In this document: in pieces, positions 43,250 through 53,283 of the stretch
How positions within the stretch are numbered: position 1 is the first letter of the stretch
Layout: each line of letters starts with the position of its first letter
NCBI GenBank assembly: GCA_002742765.1
Contig: DLUF01000045.1
Span: 1-64,000 of the forward strand
DNA from: Sulfurospirillum sp. UBA12182
GTDB taxonomy: Bacteria > Campylobacterota > Campylobacteria > Campylobacterales > Sulfurospirillaceae
Reading direction: 5' to 3'
DNA length: 64,000 bases
Notes under the pieces: model-generated
The model's input: only the letters and a program-made list of their open reading frames with translations
What the model was told of the DNA's origin: nothing
Databases searched by the model: none
Translations under genes and position numbers: made by a program

Positions 43250-43552
43250 ATGGACCACACACTTGATGCAGATTTGGCACTCAAAGATAGTGCGATGGTA
43301 GGAGATGAGAAATTTTTAATCTCAACAATTAAGATGGAAGTGAGACACTCTTGGCTTAACCAACATGAAAATGTTTTCGTGTACGAAACTATGGTTTTTG
43401 AAGACATACAAGGCAAGATACAGTATCAAAAACCTGTCTTTTATAAAAGATATGCAAACTGTGAAGAGGCAAAAGTAGGTCATGAAGAGACACTAAAAAA
43501 TATAGAAAAAATCATCAGAACTACAAGAGAGTGTAGAGCGAGACTCTCTTAA
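43250..43552 (+). CDS. Hypothetical 100-aa protein
   Basis: Intact ORF preceded by AAAGGAGAATTA Shine-Dalgarno; divergent from mqo. Confidence 0.7.
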   Translation: MDHTLDADLALKDSAMVGDEKFLISTIKMEVRHSWLNQHENVFVYETMVFEDIQGKIQYQKPVFYKRYANCEEAKVGHEETLKNIEKIIRTTRECRARLS

Positions 43553-43929
43553 AGAGTCTCCTTAAGCGCTATCGCTTCTATCTCTACTTTCACTCCAAGT
43601 GGAAGTGTTTTTACTGCCACAGTTGAGCGAGCTGGTTTGTGAGAGCCAAAAAACTGAGCATACACTTCATTTACGCTTTTGAAATCATCCATATCACTTA
43701 AGAAAATAGTCGTTTTTACAACTTTATCTAAACTACTTCCAGCCTCTTTTAACACTTCACTAAGATTTGTCAAAACCTGTGTTGCTTGAACTTTAATATC
43801 CCCATCATTCAAACTTCCATCTGGCTTTAGAGCGATTTGTCCTGATGTAAAGATAAAATTCCCCACGCTAATCCCCTGAGAGTAAGGTCCGATAGCCTGT
43901 GGTGCTTTACTTGTTACTATGTATTGCAT
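43549..43929 (-). CDS. RidA family deaminase
   Basis: APQAIGPYSQGISVGNFIFTSGQIALKP, RSTVAVKTLPLGVKVEIEAIA. Confidence 0.95.
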   Translation of the reverse strand: MQYIVTSKAPQAIGPYSQGISVGNFIFTSGQIALKPDGSLNDGDIKVQATQVLTNLSEVLKEAGSSLDKVVKTTIFLSDMDDFKSVNEVYAQFFGSHKPARSTVAVKTLPLGVKVEIEAIALKETL

Positions 43930-43938
43930 TTTTTTCCT

Positions 43939-45033
43939 TTAAAAATCTTTTATTAATCTTTTAAAAACTTCTTCTAGTTCCTCAACTTCTTGCATACCAC
44001 ATCTCTCATTTGGAGCATGTATGGTATCATTGATTACGCCAAATTCTACGGTTTTTACTCCAAACTTTGAGATAAATCTCGCATCACTTGTACCGCCTGC
44101 TGTTGAGAGTTTAGGCTTAAGAGTGGTTATATTCTCAATAGCGCTACAAAGGTGCGTAACGATTTTTGAATCACTTGAGGTTACGAAAGGATATGCTCCT
44201 TGATAAAGGGTTAGGGTAAAGTCCAAACCATCAAAAACTTTCTCAATATAATGCTGTACATCCTCTTTTGTTGTTTTTGTAGAGTTTCTTACATTAAACA
44301 TCAACTTCAAACTTCCTGGCGTTACATTTGTCACTTCCATTCCTGCTCTTATGTCCGTTATGACAAGTTGTGAAGGTGCAAAATCTTTATCTCCATTATC
44401 AAAGTAGTGCCCCGCGATTTTATCTAACAAAGGGGCTATGAGATTGATTGGATTTTTTGATTTTTCTGGATATGCAGCATGTCCTTGAACACCTTGCAAT
44501 AGTAAAGTACCGTTGATTGAGCCGCGTCTTCCTATCTTGATGGCATCTCCAAATACTTTTTCAGACGTTGGTTCAGCTACAACACAATAATCTGGTAAAA
44601 AGTTCTTTTTTTCTAAATATTTTAAAACTTCTATTGTCCCGTGTTTTGCATCCCCTTCTTCATCACTTGTTAGCAAAACAGAAAGTGTCCCTGAGAAAGA
44701 AGTAGTTTCTTTGCAAGCTTTTAAAAAAGCACATACTCCACTTTTCATATCTTGCGTACCTCTAGCATACACTTTGCCATCTTTTAAAACTGGGACAAAC
44801 GGTTCACTATCCCAACCGTCTCCTGGAGGCACTACATCTATATGACCTGCAAAACACAGATGTTCCCCATCTGAAAATTTTTTATATAAAAAGAGATTTT
44901 TTGTATCTGCAACATCAATTCGTACATGTTCAAAATGGTCTAAATACTCAGCGATAAATTCAAAAGCTCCATCATCATCAGGAGTGATTGATTTATACTT
45001 TAATAACTTAAAAAATAGCTCTTGCGTTTTCAT
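43939..45033 (-). CDS. dapE: Succinyl-diaminopimelate desuccinylase
   Basis: CFAGHIDVVPPGDGWDSEPF, LLTSDEEGDAKHGT, STAGGTSDARFI. Confidence 0.95.
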   Translation of the reverse strand: MKTQELFFKLLKYKSITPDDDGAFEFIAEYLDHFEHVRIDVADTKNLFLYKKFSDGEHLCFAGHIDVVPPGDGWDSEPFVPVLKDGKVYARGTQDMKSGVCAFLKACKETTSFSGTLSVLLTSDEEGDAKHGTIEVLKYLEKKNFLPDYCVVAEPTSEKVFGDAIKIGRRGSINGTLLLQGVQGHAAYPEKSKNPINLIAPLLDKIAGHYFDNGDKDFAPSQLVITDIRAGMEVTNVTPGSLKLMFNVRNSTKTTKEDVQHYIEKVFDGLDFTLTLYQGAYPFVTSSDSKIVTHLCSAIENITTLKPKLSTAGGTSDARFISKFGVKTVEFGVINDTIHAPNERCGMQEVEELEEVFKRLIKDF

Positions 45034-45070
45034 CGGTAACCTTAAAAATGATTAGAGTTTTGCAATTATA

Positions 45071-46546
45071 TCAAAGTGAACTTATATCCACTAAAGACGA
45101 AGTAGGTTCACCTAGATAAAAGCCTTGAAATTCATCAATTCCAAGTTCTTTGCACTTTTCATAAACCTCTTTAGAGTGAACATACTCAGCGATTGTTTTG
45201 ATGCCAAGTTTTTTAGAAAACGCTAAAATAGCAGATACTATGGCGATAGAGTTATCATCGGTGTCGATATGTTTTATCAAACTGCCATCTATCTTGATAT
45301 AATCAGGTCTTAACTTTAAAAGATAAGAAAAATTACTATACCCTGTACCAAAATCATCTATGGCGATCTTAACACCCATCCTGCGAACACGGTCTAAAAA
45401 GCTCTTTACTCTTTCTAGTTTTTCTATATTTTCATCTTCTAAAATTTCAAGAACAACTTGTTTAGCTACTCCGTACTCTTTGATTTTATCTACGATATAA
45501 TTGCTTACATCACTATCACTCATATCTCTTGCTAAAAGATTGATAGATATTTGTTTATCTGTTTTAGAAATTTTGCTAAAAGATTTTTCTATCAACACTT
45601 TTGCGATTTTTGCATATTGTCTTACATTTTTTGATGTTTCCATAAATATTATAGGAGATATAGCTTTGTCTTCACTAACAATTCTAGCTAAACACTCGTA
45701 CTTCACAAGTTTGCCATCAGCATCAAAAATAGGTTGAAAATAAGGAATAATCTCATCTTTGGTTATCGCTTCTTTGATAAGGTTTGACCACTTTACCTGT
45801 TTGGCATAAGCCTCTTTTGTATCTAAGCTTTGCATATAAAAAGCAAAATCTTTTTGCGTTTGCTTAGCATGAGCTAGGGCTATATGTGCTTTTGCAAAAG
45901 TTTTACTACTCTCTAAAGAAGCTCCTATGGTCACATGGATTTGTATACTTTGATTTAAAGAGGGAATCTCTATCTCTTTAGCCTTTAATTCAAAAACCAA
46001 CTCTTCTAACAACTCCTCGTACTTTTCTATATCTAAACTCTCATCCTCAAGCAAAGCAAATTCATCAGCACCAACCCTATATACTTTAGCATCAAATTTT
46101 TTAGCAAATTGGAGTAAAAAATCCCTTACATGTAAAAGGATAAAATCTCCAACCTCACTCCCATAATACTCATTTATATCCCCAAAGGAATCTATATCAA
46201 AAAGGATAATCTTTGGCGTTTTCATCTTTTCTATATCTTCAAAAAGTGCTTTTTTATTGGGGAGTTTTGTAAGGAGGTCTTTGTAGAGCATCTGCTTTAA
46301 AAGCTTGTTTTTTTCTTTTAGCTGTTTTCTTTTTTTATCTAAATCTCTAGCATATTTGTCTATACTATCATAAATCTTTTTTGCAACAAGATAAACAAAA
46401 AAACATAAAATTATAGTGATAAGAAGAAGATACCCTATGTCAACACTTCTTTGAAGCAAAAAACTAACAAAAAACATAGATATTATTACAAAGACGATAG
46501 GTGAATAGATAATAATCAGAGAAATTTTTCGTCTTTTTTGCATCAA
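45071..46546 (-). CDS. GGDEF-EAL protein (cyclic-di-GMP), degenerate GGDEF (GADEF)
   Basis: YRVGADEFALLEDE; EAL signatures KYECLARI, DDFGTGYSNFSYLLKL, FQGFYLG. Confidence 0.92.
   Translation of the reverse strand: MMQKRRKISLIIIYSPIVFVIISMFFVSFLLQRSVDIGYLLLITIILCFFVYLVAKKIYDSIDKYARDLDKKRKQLKEKNKLLKQMLYKDLLTKLPNKKALFEDIEKMKTPKIILFDIDSFGDINEYYGSEVGDFILLHVRDFLLQFAKKFDAKVYRVGADEFALLEDESLDIEKYEELLEELVFELKAKEIEIPSLNQSIQIHVTIGASLESSKTFAKAHIALAHAKQTQKDFAFYMQSLDTKEAYAKQVKWSNLIKEAITKDEIIPYFQPIFDADGKLVKYECLARIVSEDKAISPIIFMETSKNVRQYAKIAKVLIEKSFSKISKTDKQISINLLARDMSDSDVSNYIVDKIKEYGVAKQVVLEILEDENIEKLERVKSFLDRVRRMGVKIAIDDFGTGYSNFSYLLKLRPDYIKIDGSLIKHIDTDDNSIAIVSAILAFSKKLGIKTIAEYVHSKEVYEKCKELGIDEFQGFYLGEPTSSLVDISSL
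46126..46135. repeat. TTACATGTAA palindrome core
   Basis: In the GGDEF-EAL gene, reads LLHVRDFL. Confidence 0.85.
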
Positions 46547-46592
46547 AAACCTTTTTGGGATTTTCTCAATTATACAAAAAAATAGTTATATT

Positions 46593-48803
46593 TTACAAAC
46601 GAACAATCGTCGCACCAAATCCACCTTGATTTGGTGGGGCATCGCAAAAAGAGACAACGCTTGGATGTGATTTTAAAAATGTTTTAACAGCATAAGCGAG
46701 CTTTCCTGTTCCAATTCCATGAAAGATACTCACTTCATCATAACCATTGATAAGTGCATCTGAGAGAAACTTGTCTAATTTTTCAAGAGCATCTTCGGCT
46801 CTTAAACCATGTAAATCGAGGATAATTGTTGCATTTGACTGGGTTGTAGTTTTTATAGTAACTTTTGGTACTTTTGTTTTAGGAGCATTACCACTTCTTT
46901 TCAAACTAGAAAGAGGAACGGTGAGGGTTATTCCATCCATATCTATCATCGCACTCTCTTTTTTGATAGACTTGATGACACCTTTAGAGTTTCCATATTT
47001 GACCCTATCGCCTACTTGCAAAGGCTCAGGTTTAAAAATCTCTTCTGAAGGCTTTACATGTACAGCTTTTTTGTACTCATTTGCTCTATTTAAAAGTCTA
47101 TGGGCTTCGCTTATATCTTTTGATTTGATAGCCTCTTTTGCACTAGAGATTGCTTTGTTGTACTCAAAAAACATTTGGGATTTAAGTTTATCAAACTCCT
47201 CTTTCTCCTTTTCTTTTTGCTCACTTAAAGAGTTTTTGAGTTTTTCTACCTCTTGAAGCTTTTCATTCAATTCTAAATTTTTTTGCTTCATTTTTAATTC
47301 TAAATCAATATTCTTTTGAATTAAATCACCCAATTTTTCTTTATCTTCCCCGTATACTTCTTTGGCTAAAGCTACGACATTTGCACTAATCCCATAGCGA
47401 AGAGCTGTTTCAAAAGCATAACTCTTGCCGATAGTTCCTTGCAAAAATCCAAACGTAGGTCTTTGATTTTTTTCATCATAAATCGCAGCCAAAAGTTCAA
47501 CTTGTTCATGTGTTGCCATCAAAGAAGCCAATCTTTTGTGATGTGTTGTGATAACTATCTTCATCCCTTTTTTTACTAGTTCTTCGATGATAACTTTAAA
47601 AAGACTTGCTGCTTCATCTGCATCTGTTCCAAGCTCTATCTCATCAACTCCGACCAAGATATCTTTTTTGTGAAACAAAGCTGCAAACTGATTCATACGA
47701 CCAGCAAAAGTTGAGATATCATTTTTGACATTTTGAGGGTCATCTAAGATAGCATTTATCTCTTTAAAAGAGCCGATAGAAGAGTTTTGAGCGTCGATTT
47801 TCATAGGAAGGAGATACTTTGCTAAGAGACAAGAGCTTAAGATGGCTTTTAAAAGCATAGTCTTTCCTCCAGCATTTACCCCTGTTATCATCAAAACTTG
47901 TTTAGAAAAATCGATACTTATGGGTTTGGGGTCATGTAAAGCTGGATGAGAAAATCTCTCCAATTTTATAACACCACTCTTTTTAGGGATTAAAAACTCC
48001 ATATCTTTCTCTTTTGCAAACTGAACTCTTGCACTGTAATTGTCAAATCTATCAAACTCTTTATTTATGTATTTTAAAAATGACAAAAATTTTGAAAAAA
48101 GTGTCGAAATCTTTTTACAGTATTCATAGATTAAAGCCTCTTTTTTATCGAGTAAATCGCTCTGTTTTGATTTGAGATTTGAGATATTTTCTGGAGTAAC
48201 ATAAAAAAATCCACTACTACTTCTAGCTATGATGTTGCCTTTTAAGACATGGTTAAATCCACCTCTTACCAAAAGAGCTTCTTGGTTATTGATGTAGTGT
48301 ACTTGCCTATCTACTAGATAAGGAGTTAATTTAGAATTTGACATAATGCGTCTTAACGCTTGGCTCATATCCTCTTTGATATAAGCTAATGCTGATTGGA
48401 TAGATGCAAAATTTTCATCTATATCGCTTTTTAATTCGCCTTTTTCATTAAAATACGCGCTTATTTCAAAAACTTCAGGTGGAATCTCTACTTTTTGCAT
48501 CCACGAAGCCAAATTTCCCTCTATAAAGATAGTTTTAAGATATGCAAAATAACGAATGATTTTTACAAAAGCAAAAATCTCTTCGAGATGTAAAACACCA
48601 CTTTTTTGCAAATGAGCAAGTGCTGAGTCAAGATTTATCATAGCTGGAACAGGCTTTAAAGAGCTATATTGGCCTAATTCTTCTATCATTTTATAATGAA
48701 GGTTTATATCCCCTTCCATAAAAAGTGGTTTTTCTCTTGCTAAGTATGATTGGAATGATTTGGCATAATCAGCCAAATCAAGTTTTGAGAGAATTTCTGT
48801 CAT
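46593..48803 (-). CDS. mutS2: Endonuclease MutS2
   Basis: ITGVNAGGKTMLLKAIL, VGVDEIELGTDADEAASL, Smr domain LDLHGLRAEDALEKLDKFL...GTGKLAYAVKTFL. Confidence 0.95.
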   Translation of the reverse strand: MTEILSKLDLADYAKSFQSYLAREKPLFMEGDINLHYKMIEELGQYSSLKPVPAMINLDSALAHLQKSGVLHLEEIFAFVKIIRYFAYLKTIFIEGNLASWMQKVEIPPEVFEISAYFNEKGELKSDIDENFASIQSALAYIKEDMSQALRRIMSNSKLTPYLVDRQVHYINNQEALLVRGGFNHVLKGNIIARSSSGFFYVTPENISNLKSKQSDLLDKKEALIYEYCKKISTLFSKFLSFLKYINKEFDRFDNYSARVQFAKEKDMEFLIPKKSGVIKLERFSHPALHDPKPISIDFSKQVLMITGVNAGGKTMLLKAILSSCLLAKYLLPMKIDAQNSSIGSFKEINAILDDPQNVKNDISTFAGRMNQFAALFHKKDILVGVDEIELGTDADEAASLFKVIIEELVKKGMKIVITTHHKRLASLMATHEQVELLAAIYDEKNQRPTFGFLQGTIGKSYAFETALRYGISANVVALAKEVYGEDKEKLGDLIQKNIDLELKMKQKNLELNEKLQEVEKLKNSLSEQKEKEKEEFDKLKSQMFFEYNKAISSAKEAIKSKDISEAHRLLNRANEYKKAVHVKPSEEIFKPEPLQVGDRVKYGNSKGVIKSIKKESAMIDMDGITLTVPLSSLKRSGNAPKTKVPKVTIKTTTQSNATIILDLHGLRAEDALEKLDKFLSDALINGYDEVSIFHGIGTGKLAYAVKTFLKSHPSVVSFCDAPPNQGGFGATIVRL

Positions 48804-49141
48804 TTAATAGTACACTTTGAAACTTCTAAAATCAGTCCCTTATGTTCATAATTATTGCTCAAAGGAACAAAAGTTTGCGTTCCACTCACATAATCAAAAT
48901 CTTTTTTTGAAACTTCTATATTATTGCATAGCAAAGTTTTACCTTGTAAAAAAGCATTGACTTTTTCTCTGCTCTCTTGAGCATTAGCATTTTTGTTAAA
49001 CTCATAGACAGTCCCTAAAATGATAATCACTAAGATAGAAACCATCATGGTAGTTTTAGTTTTTGTTGAAAGCTCATCTTTTTTTACGGCAAAAACCAAA
49101 ATAATGACCAATATAAAAATCAAAAAAAGAACAATTTGCAT
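48800..49141 (-). CDS. Hypothetical small membrane protein
   Basis: 113 aa with two N-terminal hydrophobic segments; overlaps the mutS2 start. Confidence 0.7.
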   Translation of the reverse strand: MQIVLFLIFILVIILVFAVKKDELSTKTKTTMMVSILVIIILGTVYEFNKNANAQESREKVNAFLQGKTLLCNNIEVSKKDFDYVSGTQTFVPLSNNYEHKGLILEVSKCTIK

Positions 49142-49149
49142 CTTTTCTC

Positions 49150-50448
49150 CTAAGCCCCTCTTAATTGATAGGTTATATCCCCAGCACCAAAGCCTATGAT
49201 AAGACCTTCTTGTAAAGATTTTTCACTCTCATCTAGGTTTATAAACTCACCAACTCTTTTAATTTGGTTGACGAATTTTGGATTATATCTTCCAAACTCT
49301 TTAGCAAAATCTATATCTCTTTTGCTCTCTCCAGCACTCCACACAGGCAAGATGATGAGTTCATCAACACCCTCAAAACACTCCACAAAACCTTTTAAGT
49401 TATCAACTGTTCTGGAGTATTTATGCGGTTGCCAAATCGCTGTAATCTTATCTATTCCCAAAAGTGCCGCATACTTTTGTGCCGAAGCGATGGTTGCTTT
49501 TATCTCTGTTGGATGGTGTCCATAATCATCTATCAAAGCATATCCATTGCTTTTTGTAAGTATATCAAATCGTTTTTTAATTCCACGAAAATTTTTAATC
49601 TTCTCTCTTGTTGTTTCAAGGTCAATCTCATTTATCGCTGCTAAAATCGCCAATGAAGCATCAACCGCTATATGATAACCAATCCCCCATACTTCAAATC
49701 TACCTAAATCTTTGAGTACAAAAGAGGTAAAAGGTTCTCCATTTTTAATGATAGTTTTTAGCTCAGTGATATCTCGACTTGGATAAAGTCTAATAGCCTC
49801 TAAGTTATCTAAAGTGGCTAAAAACTCATCTTCAGCATTAATAACTCTTATCGTTGCACTTTGTAAAAACAACCTATAAGCATCATAAAATTTTTCATAA
49901 TCGTAATTATAATACTCCATATGCTCTGGTTCTGCATTGGTTACGATAGCGATATAAGGATTTGAGTTTAAAAAGCTAGAATCACTCTCATCAGCTTCAA
50001 AAATGACATTGTTACTCTCTTTATAATGCATATTAGAGCCATACTGTTTTGATTCTGCTCCTATGATAACTGAGCCATCAACCATGCTAGCTAGTATGGC
50101 ACTTGTTGTACTTTTCCCGTGAGCACCACAAACAGAAAAAACTCGTTTTTCTTTGAGGATAAAAGGAAGAGCGTCTTTTCTTGAAAGGGTTACGATACCT
50201 TTTTTTCTCGCTTCTAAAAGCTCGACATTATCATCTTTTATAGCTGCTGAATAGATAACCAAATCTTGATTTGTTATATTTTTTTCACTATGAGGTATAC
50301 AGACTTCTATCCCCTCTTCTCGTAAACATTTTGTAATTTTCGTCTCTTTAATATCACTACCACTTATCTCAAACCCTTGCTTTTTAAGATATCTTGCCAA
50401 AGCAGAAAGCCCGATACCGCCAATACCTACAAAATGAATAAATTTCAT
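49150..50448 (-). CDS. murC: UDP-N-acetylmuramate--L-alanine ligase
   Basis: HFVGIGGIGLSALARYL, VCGAHGKSTTSAILA, DDYGHHPTEIKAT. Confidence 0.97.
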   Translation of the reverse strand: MKFIHFVGIGGIGLSALARYLKKQGFEISGSDIKETKITKCLREEGIEVCIPHSEKNITNQDLVIYSAAIKDDNVELLEARKKGIVTLSRKDALPFILKEKRVFSVCGAHGKSTTSAILASMVDGSVIIGAESKQYGSNMHYKESNNVIFEADESDSSFLNSNPYIAIVTNAEPEHMEYYNYDYEKFYDAYRLFLQSATIRVINAEDEFLATLDNLEAIRLYPSRDITELKTIIKNGEPFTSFVLKDLGRFEVWGIGYHIAVDASLAILAAINEIDLETTREKIKNFRGIKKRFDILTKSNGYALIDDYGHHPTEIKATIASAQKYAALLGIDKITAIWQPHKYSRTVDNLKGFVECFEGVDELIILPVWSAGESKRDIDFAKEFGRYNPKFVNQIKRVGEFINLDESEKSLQEGLIIGFGAGDITYQLRGA

Positions 50449-51578
50449 ATTGACTTTTCCTTTATGAAGTCGCTTATGCGATTTAATATTTCTTTCGTTT
50501 TTTCACTGTTTTCAACCAGCGCTATACGGACATAAGCATGTCCCATTCCCTCGCGACCTAAAAAAGAACCAGGAAGAACTTTTACATTCTTTTGTCTATA
50601 AAGCTCTTGTGTAAAAACAAGATCATCTCCAACTTCCAACCAAACATAAAAAGTAGCCTCTAAATTCTTTACATGTAAAACCTCACTTGCTAGTTGGAGA
50701 TTTTTCTTGTAAACTTCTCTAGCAGCGACAACATGCTCCTCATCACTCCAAGCCATAGCTGCTGCTTTTTGAAGAGGAAGAGGCACAGCAACTCCTACAT
50801 AAGTTCTATAAAGCATATAATCTTTAAGAATTTGCTCATCTCCAGCTATAAAGCCTGAGCGAAGACCAGGAGCGGAGCTTCTTTTTGAAATCGAGTTAAT
50901 CACTAAGACATTTTTAAATGTTTCATTGCCTACGTTTACACAAGCTTCTAACAAAGATACTGGTTTTTGATGGACATACAACTCGCTATAACACTCATCA
51001 TTTAAAAGAACGAAGTCATATTTTAAAGCCAGTTTGACCCACTCACCAAGCTCCTCAATCCCAAGCGTTGCACCTGTTGGGTTGTTTGGAAAATTTAAGA
51101 TGACTAATTTTGCTTTTTTTAATCTCTCATCGCCAATATCTGGTTTAAAGTTATTCTCTTTTGTAAGATTAAGATGTATTACCTTAGCTTTACTCGCTTT
51201 TGCCGCACCTTCGTATATCTGATAGAAAGGATTTGTATAAGCCATAACAGGCTCACTTATGTCATGTAACAAAAATTGAGGAAAATTAAACAGTACTTCT
51301 CTTGTTCCAAAAGTTGGGATAATTTGTGTCTCTTTTAGTTCAAGCCCAAATCTCTTTTTGATAAACTCTCTTTGAGCACTCTTAAGATACTCTTCTCCTG
51401 CACTTTTGGGATATTTGTTAAGGAGAGTTGTGTTTTCTTTTAGGGCATCTTGGATAAAAAGAGGTGTTTGAAATTGTGGTTCACCTATGGTTAAAACAGC
51501 ACTTTCATACTCACAATTTGGAGTGATACCTTTCAATAAATCATTTAATTTTTCAAATGGATAAGGCTCAAAATTCAA
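50445..51578 (-). CDS. Succinyldiaminopimelate/LL-DAP-type class I aminotransferase
   Basis: LNFPNNPTGATLGIEEL, NSISKRSSAPGLRSGFIAGD. Confidence 0.88.
   Translation of the reverse strand: MNFEPYPFEKLNDLLKGITPNCEYESAVLTIGEPQFQTPLFIQDALKENTTLLNKYPKSAGEEYLKSAQREFIKKRFGLELKETQIIPTFGTREVLFNFPQFLLHDISEPVMAYTNPFYQIYEGAAKASKAKVIHLNLTKENNFKPDIGDERLKKAKLVILNFPNNPTGATLGIEELGEWVKLALKYDFVLLNDECYSELYVHQKPVSLLEACVNVGNETFKNVLVINSISKRSSAPGLRSGFIAGDEQILKDYMLYRTYVGVAVPLPLQKAAAMAWSDEEHVVAAREVYKKNLQLASEVLHVKNLEATFYVWLEVGDDLVFTQELYRQKNVKVLPGSFLGREGMGHAYVRIALVENSEKTKEILNRISDFIKEKSI
50668..50679. repeat. TTTACATGTAAA palindrome (exact 12-mer)
   Basis: In the aminotransferase gene, reads VLHVKNLE. Confidence 0.9.
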
Positions 51579-51588
51579 TTTTTTTCCT

Positions 51589-51624
51589 TTTAGTTTAATT
51601 CAGGGGTCAGGTCACTAATCTAAA
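51589..51624. repeat. Solitary REP/RAYT-like relic with GGGGTCAGGTC core
   Basis: TTTAGTTTA-attcaGGGGTCAGGTCac-TAATCTAAA imperfect inverted repeat in the intergenic gap. Confidence 0.35.
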
Positions 51625-51627
51625 CTT

Positions 51628-52296
51628 TTATACTGGCATCCCAAACTTTTGTGTTATGAGTTCACCTTCATCATTAAAATACAGATAATATAAAAAATCT
51701 TTCTTTACATGTAAACCTACAAGATAGCGTAAAGCAAGATTGGCTTGAAGTGATGCGATATGCATTACGATAGGAGCAGCAATCCCCTCAGGTTTTTTAT
51801 CACTCACTTTAAATGCACTAAAACTACTCTTTTGGAAAAAACAAACTTGCCCATTGAAAGCTTCAACAGAGCCATATATCCAAGGGGTTTCTATCTTTTT
51901 TGCCCAGATATCAATCTTTGCTCTAGTTGGTAGATTATCGGTTGCATCTATAATCAAATCTGGTTTTATCTCTTTTGTTGTAAAACTATCAAAATCTTCT
52001 ACATGTACAACTGTTTTTACATAAGGACATCTCTCTTCTACAAGCTTTGCTACAACTTCTGCTTTGTACTTTCCCTCATCTCCAACTTTAAAAGCTATTT
52101 GACGATGGATATTATGTACGCTTACCTCATCAAAATCAACTAAATGAATCTCACCGATGCCACTACTGCCAAGAGCAATAGCTAGTGAACTACCAAGTCC
52201 ACCACAACCTATAATGACGATTTTTTTGCTGCTTAGTGAGTTTTGTCTCTCTTCTCCCCAAAGCTGTATTTGTCTGTGAAAATAATCACCCATCAT
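51628..52296 (-). CDS. ThiF/MoeB/HesA family adenylyltransferase
   Basis: RQIQLWGEERQNSLSSKKIVIIGCGGLGSSLAIALGSSGIGEI, DATDNLPTRAKID. Confidence 0.92.
   Translation of the reverse strand: MMGDYFHRQIQLWGEERQNSLSSKKIVIIGCGGLGSSLAIALGSSGIGEIHLVDFDEVSVHNIHRQIAFKVGDEGKYKAEVVAKLVEERCPYVKTVVHVEDFDSFTTKEIKPDLIIDATDNLPTRAKIDIWAKKIETPWIYGSVEAFNGQVCFFQKSSFSAFKVSDKKPEGIAAPIVMHIASLQANLALRYLVGLHVKKDFLYYLYFNDEGELITQKFGMPV
51704..51715. repeat. TTTACATGTAAA palindrome (exact 12-mer)
   Basis: In the thiF-like gene, reads GLHVKKDF. Confidence 0.9.
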
Positions 52297-53083
52297 ATCC
52301 CCTTTTTTTGATGGCTTTTTTCCAACCCCAATTTTTTCTCGCTTTTAAAACTTCTTCTTTATCGATTTGAGCTATTAAAATCTCTTCTTTATCTCCTAAA
52401 CTCATCTCTACTTCTCCCCAAGGAGAGACAAGATTACTATGACCATAAAATTTCCAATTTTCATCTTTATTTGTAAAAGTTCCTACTCGATTAGCTCTTA
52501 GGATATAAACATTGTTGAGCAAAGCTCTTGTTTTTAAAAGCTCTTGCCATCTTCTGCTTGATTCAAAAGTAGAACTTGAAGGTGTTAGGATAACATCTAT
52601 ATTTTTTTTCATCACTTCTATAAAAACTTGGTCAAAATGGAGTTCATACCCACTTATAACAGCAAATTTTATATTTTTATGTGAGAAAGAGGCTAATTCA
52701 TAAGGTTTTACTTCATTGTCAAAAAATTTCTCTTCATTCCAATGCTTATAATTAATCAAAAATTGCTGATCAAAATAGCTCACAGACTTTGGAGCAAATT
52801 TTGCATTTGTTTTATAAAGATGATTCCCTTTTACATGTACAAGTGGAGCTACCACATTCATTTCATATTTTTTGCAAAGCTCTTTTAAAACTTCGATTTT
52901 ATGATTTGATTGCTCTTTTATCATAGAAAGAGGCATCACCTCTAACTCTTTGAAAAAACTATTAAGAGCATATTCGCTTAGGAGCAAAAGTTCTACTTCT
53001 TTCTCTTTACAAATCCTAAAATAATAATCCAACTTTGCACTACTCATAGGGAGTGTTGCTAGTTGCAAAGCAGCAATTTTCAT
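52286..53083 (-). CDS. Carbon-nitrogen hydrolase (nitrilase) family protein
   Basis: LLLSEYALNSFF, NYKHWNEEKFF, C-terminal NNVYILRANRVG. Confidence 0.75.
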   Translation of the reverse strand: MKIAALQLATLPMSSAKLDYYFRICKEKEVELLLLSEYALNSFFKELEVMPLSMIKEQSNHKIEVLKELCKKYEMNVVAPLVHVKGNHLYKTNAKFAPKSVSYFDQQFLINYKHWNEEKFFDNEVKPYELASFSHKNIKFAVISGYELHFDQVFIEVMKKNIDVILTPSSSTFESSRRWQELLKTRALLNNVYILRANRVGTFTNKDENWKFYGHSNLVSPWGEVEMSLGDKEEILIAQIDKEEVLKARKNWGWKKAIKKRGYDG

Positions 53084-53283
53084 TTAACTTCTTCTTTTGA
53101 TTGTAAAGTTTCATATTCGATTTTTGCTTCTTCTATCATCTTATTTGCATCTTCTAAAAGTTTGATTCCATCTTTGTATTTTTTCATACCTTCAGCTAAA
53201 GAGATTTCTGGATTTGACAACTCTTCTAAAACTTTTTTTACATTTTCTAGTTTTTGCTCAAAACTTACTACTTCATCACTCAT
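53080..53283 (-). CDS. xseB: Exodeoxyribonuclease VII small subunit
   Basis: FEQKLENVKKVLEELSNPEISLAEGMKKYKDGIKLLEDANKMIEEAK. Confidence 0.92.
   Translation of the reverse strand: MSDEVVSFEQKLENVKKVLEELSNPEISLAEGMKKYKDGIKLLEDANKMIEEAKIEYETLQSKEEVK

Noticed and set aside
46747-47256. 169-aa plus-strand ORF opposite mutS2
   Set aside because: Lies wholly within mutS2 on the opposite strand; composition looks like a complementary reading of the coiled-coil region.
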